Source: Verrucomicrobiota bacterium (GTDB taxonomy: Bacteria; Verrucomicrobiota; Verrucomicrobiia; Limisphaerales; UBA11358). Taken from it: a DNA stretch of 15,223 nt. Shown in pieces: positions 14,801-15,223 of this stretch. Position 1 is the stretch's first letter; the number at the start of each line of letters is the position of its first letter. Location of the stretch: NCBI GenBank assembly GCA_026225155.1, contig JAMFSG010000258.1, positions 1 through 15,223 on the forward strand. The letters run 5' to 3'. A model generated the notes under the pieces. It made no database searches, was not told the DNA's origin, and saw only the letters and a program-made list of their open reading frames with translations. The position numbers were made by a program, and so were the translations under genes.

Positions 14801-15223
14801 CAAATTTTCCACGCTCGTTTGGCGTTCGGAAATCTCACCTTGCAGCACATCAAACTGATGCCGCGCAAGTTGTGTTTCGAGATGTTGCAACTCTGCTGAA
14901 ATCTGTTTGTAACGTTTTGCTTTGCCGGCTTGACGTTGCAGCGAACCAATCTGGCGTTTGACTTCCTTGATCGTGTCGGCGATGCGCAAAAGATTTTGCT
15001 CGGTGTATTCCAGTTTGCGGAGCGATTCTTTTTTCTGCGATTTGAATTTCGTGATGCCCGCCGCTTCTTCAAAAATCATCCGGCGATCCTCCGGCTTGCT
15101 GGAAAGAATTTGCGTGATGTGGCCCCGCGCCAGAATGCTGTAGCTGGTGCGGCCGATGCCCGTGCCCATGAACAACTGCTGGATGTCCTTGAGCCGGCAC
15201 GGCGTGCGGTTGAGAAAATATTC
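11834..15223 (-). CDS. smc: Chromosome partition/condensin protein SMC (N-terminus beyond window)
   Basis: The minus-strand frame runs from the window edge to a TGA at 11834-11836: 1129 visible residues, missing about 110-120 N-terminal ones including Walker A. It opens with EYFLNRTPCRLKDIQQLFMG then TGIGRTSYSILARGHITQIL and SSKPEDRRMIFEEAAG, the end of the SMC N-terminal head. Long heptad-rich coiled coils (about 60-385 and 575-960) flank a hinge (about 390-570, including DAGAVAAL and GGYLNKGGSG). The C-terminal head has the signature LSGGEQTMVAVSLLFSIY (around residue 1019) and Walker B with the catalytic Glu in FCVLDELDAPLDESN (around 1044), then FIIITHNKRTIGMADVLYGV. SMC dimerises through the hinge and, with ScpA/ScpB, compacts and segregates the chromosome on the nucleoid. 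The apparent TTG start near 15175 is not real, since the frame continues upstream. Convergent with the lipoprotein gene. Confidence 0.97.
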   Translation of the reverse strand, partial: EYFLNRTPCRLKDIQQLFMGTGIGRTSYSILARGHITQILSSKPEDRRMIFEEAAGITKFKSQKKESLRKLEYTEQNLLRIADTIKEVKRQIGSLQRQAGKAKRYKQISAELQHLETQLARHQFDVLQGEISERQTSVENLRNEIETGSNDILRFENEIAKLRELLSELEHEVAAQQQRGLELKSEIDRNESRIQFNEERLNEIESQNAKALGEITQAEERCHAASSELLSVTERLAVAETALEQHREDLQAKRENLQQIENGLRERQEQLRQAQSTAFSAAQDLSRLRNELTALDLQKQGNIVRLEKLSAEKIQLETERVGLESRLQEFTASVEVEKLNVATTRGSVEQRQNRLRELQSELQQASVEQDKFLHQQSDKRSRLTVLEQLEGSHEGFDAGAVAALRQSRSVIGSLADRIRVPDQFVTAVENALGHHLQLVLTEQPSSAQEILAELSANKSGRASIAALAIQQYQDEKQLSFVGEMAPGEKSEAAQHGLSSGQIVHAMSVISAEPSVEALLKSLLGRTFIAADLPTATTQIQNGHAGCDFVTLGGELLSRHGIYTGGYLNKGGSGKAPSSILGRKNQITELQAELAELQKLVEDASRKRGALLSEQTELQSSLQTAQTELRQQEVAIATREGESKALQNSNRLLHQKIETVMFEVQSLAAQEEEGFQKREALSVRLSELEARERAGQEQVAALTAELEDLRLQRDAANAALTESKVALASDEQLASSFRHQLTNLEQRIRELTQIVELRKNECASFIARKESAETEIQESRSQIERLAHERAQVSEQTAILVGQKNSQDAEISAREEELRSQRSRLTELQNSRGGLEIELAQKNMSVQNLREKVQQKYHLNIDDIRSECITITYADEGPAQVETLTPEQMAASGVATDWASVTQQVEALQKRIDEMGPVNLVAIEEYEETEQRHTFLTTQHDDLVNAKTQLLEVINRINTQTRQMFVETFEKIRDNFRAMFVDVFGGGKADLILSDENDVLESGIEIVARPPGKQLQSISLLSGGEQTMVAVSLLFSIYQVKPSPFCVLDELDAPLDESNVIRFVKILQRFLAHSQFIIITHNKRTIGMADVLYGVTMQEHGVSKIVSVKFHKAEDQIAAPAENKELAAAN

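Noticed and set aside
1..15223. CRISPR array, tRNA, rRNA, prophage or complete insertion sequence
   Set aside because: I saw no regularly spaced repeats, no rRNA or tRNA-like structures and no transposase, integrase or phage structural gene. The only mobile-type sequence is the non-coding palindromic repeat at 4843-5002.

Overview
The window looks like a chromosomal segment of a free-living, Gram-negative-type bacterium of the Planctomycetes-Verrucomicrobia-Chlamydiae group. Verrucomicrobiota (a Pedosphaera/Limisphaera-like lineage) is my best guess. This rests on a small Lys/Ala-rich protein with AKARWAKVKA repeats, a dispersed 'GGACACGGATGAACACGG' palindromic repeat that I remember from such genomes, a futalosine-pathway menaquinone gene, exported glycan-active proteins and a near absence of Shine-Dalgarno sites. 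The assignment is inference; there is no rRNA gene to confirm it.

Layout. 1-289 (-): start of an exported protein of unknown function, cut by the window edge. 443-817 (+): small basic, probably nucleic-acid-binding protein, with a perfect -10 box so close to the ATG that the mRNA should be leaderless, followed by a strong terminator (835-876). 869-1009 (-): a short protein-like open frame, probably a gene remnant. 1113-7228 (+): a three-gene operon with a two-propeller sensor histidine kinase, a NarL-type response regulator (3 nt later) and a secreted glycoside hydrolase family 2 enzyme whose ATG overlaps the regulator's stop. A roughly 160-bp imperfect palindromic repeat lies inside the signal-peptide coding region of the hydrolase. 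A terminator follows at 7231-7256.

7257-7650 has no confident gene. It holds a possible 47-residue membrane peptide and a possible structured element carrying two AAGGAGG motifs. 7651-9674 (+): mqnD (menaquinone by the futalosine route) and, 20 nt later, an exported seven-bladed lactonase-family protein. 9675-9837: promoter region with an 18-bp operator-like palindrome. 9838-11778 (+): an exported DUF4139-type protein and a small lipoprotein, probably co-transcribed. 11790-11835: a bidirectional terminator. 11834-15223 (-): smc, the chromosome condensin subunit, lacking its N-terminal ATPase half because of the window edge.

How it fits together: kinase, regulator and hydrolase look like a self-contained unit in which a periplasmic sensor detects a glycan or its breakdown product and controls a secreted enzyme. 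The remaining genes are housekeeping (mqnD, smc) or envelope proteins of unknown role. I see no phage, CRISPR, tRNA, rRNA or complete transposon. The most interesting items are the palindromic repeat that has become signal-peptide coding sequence, the leaderless-type gene starts and the intergenic candidate element before mqnD.
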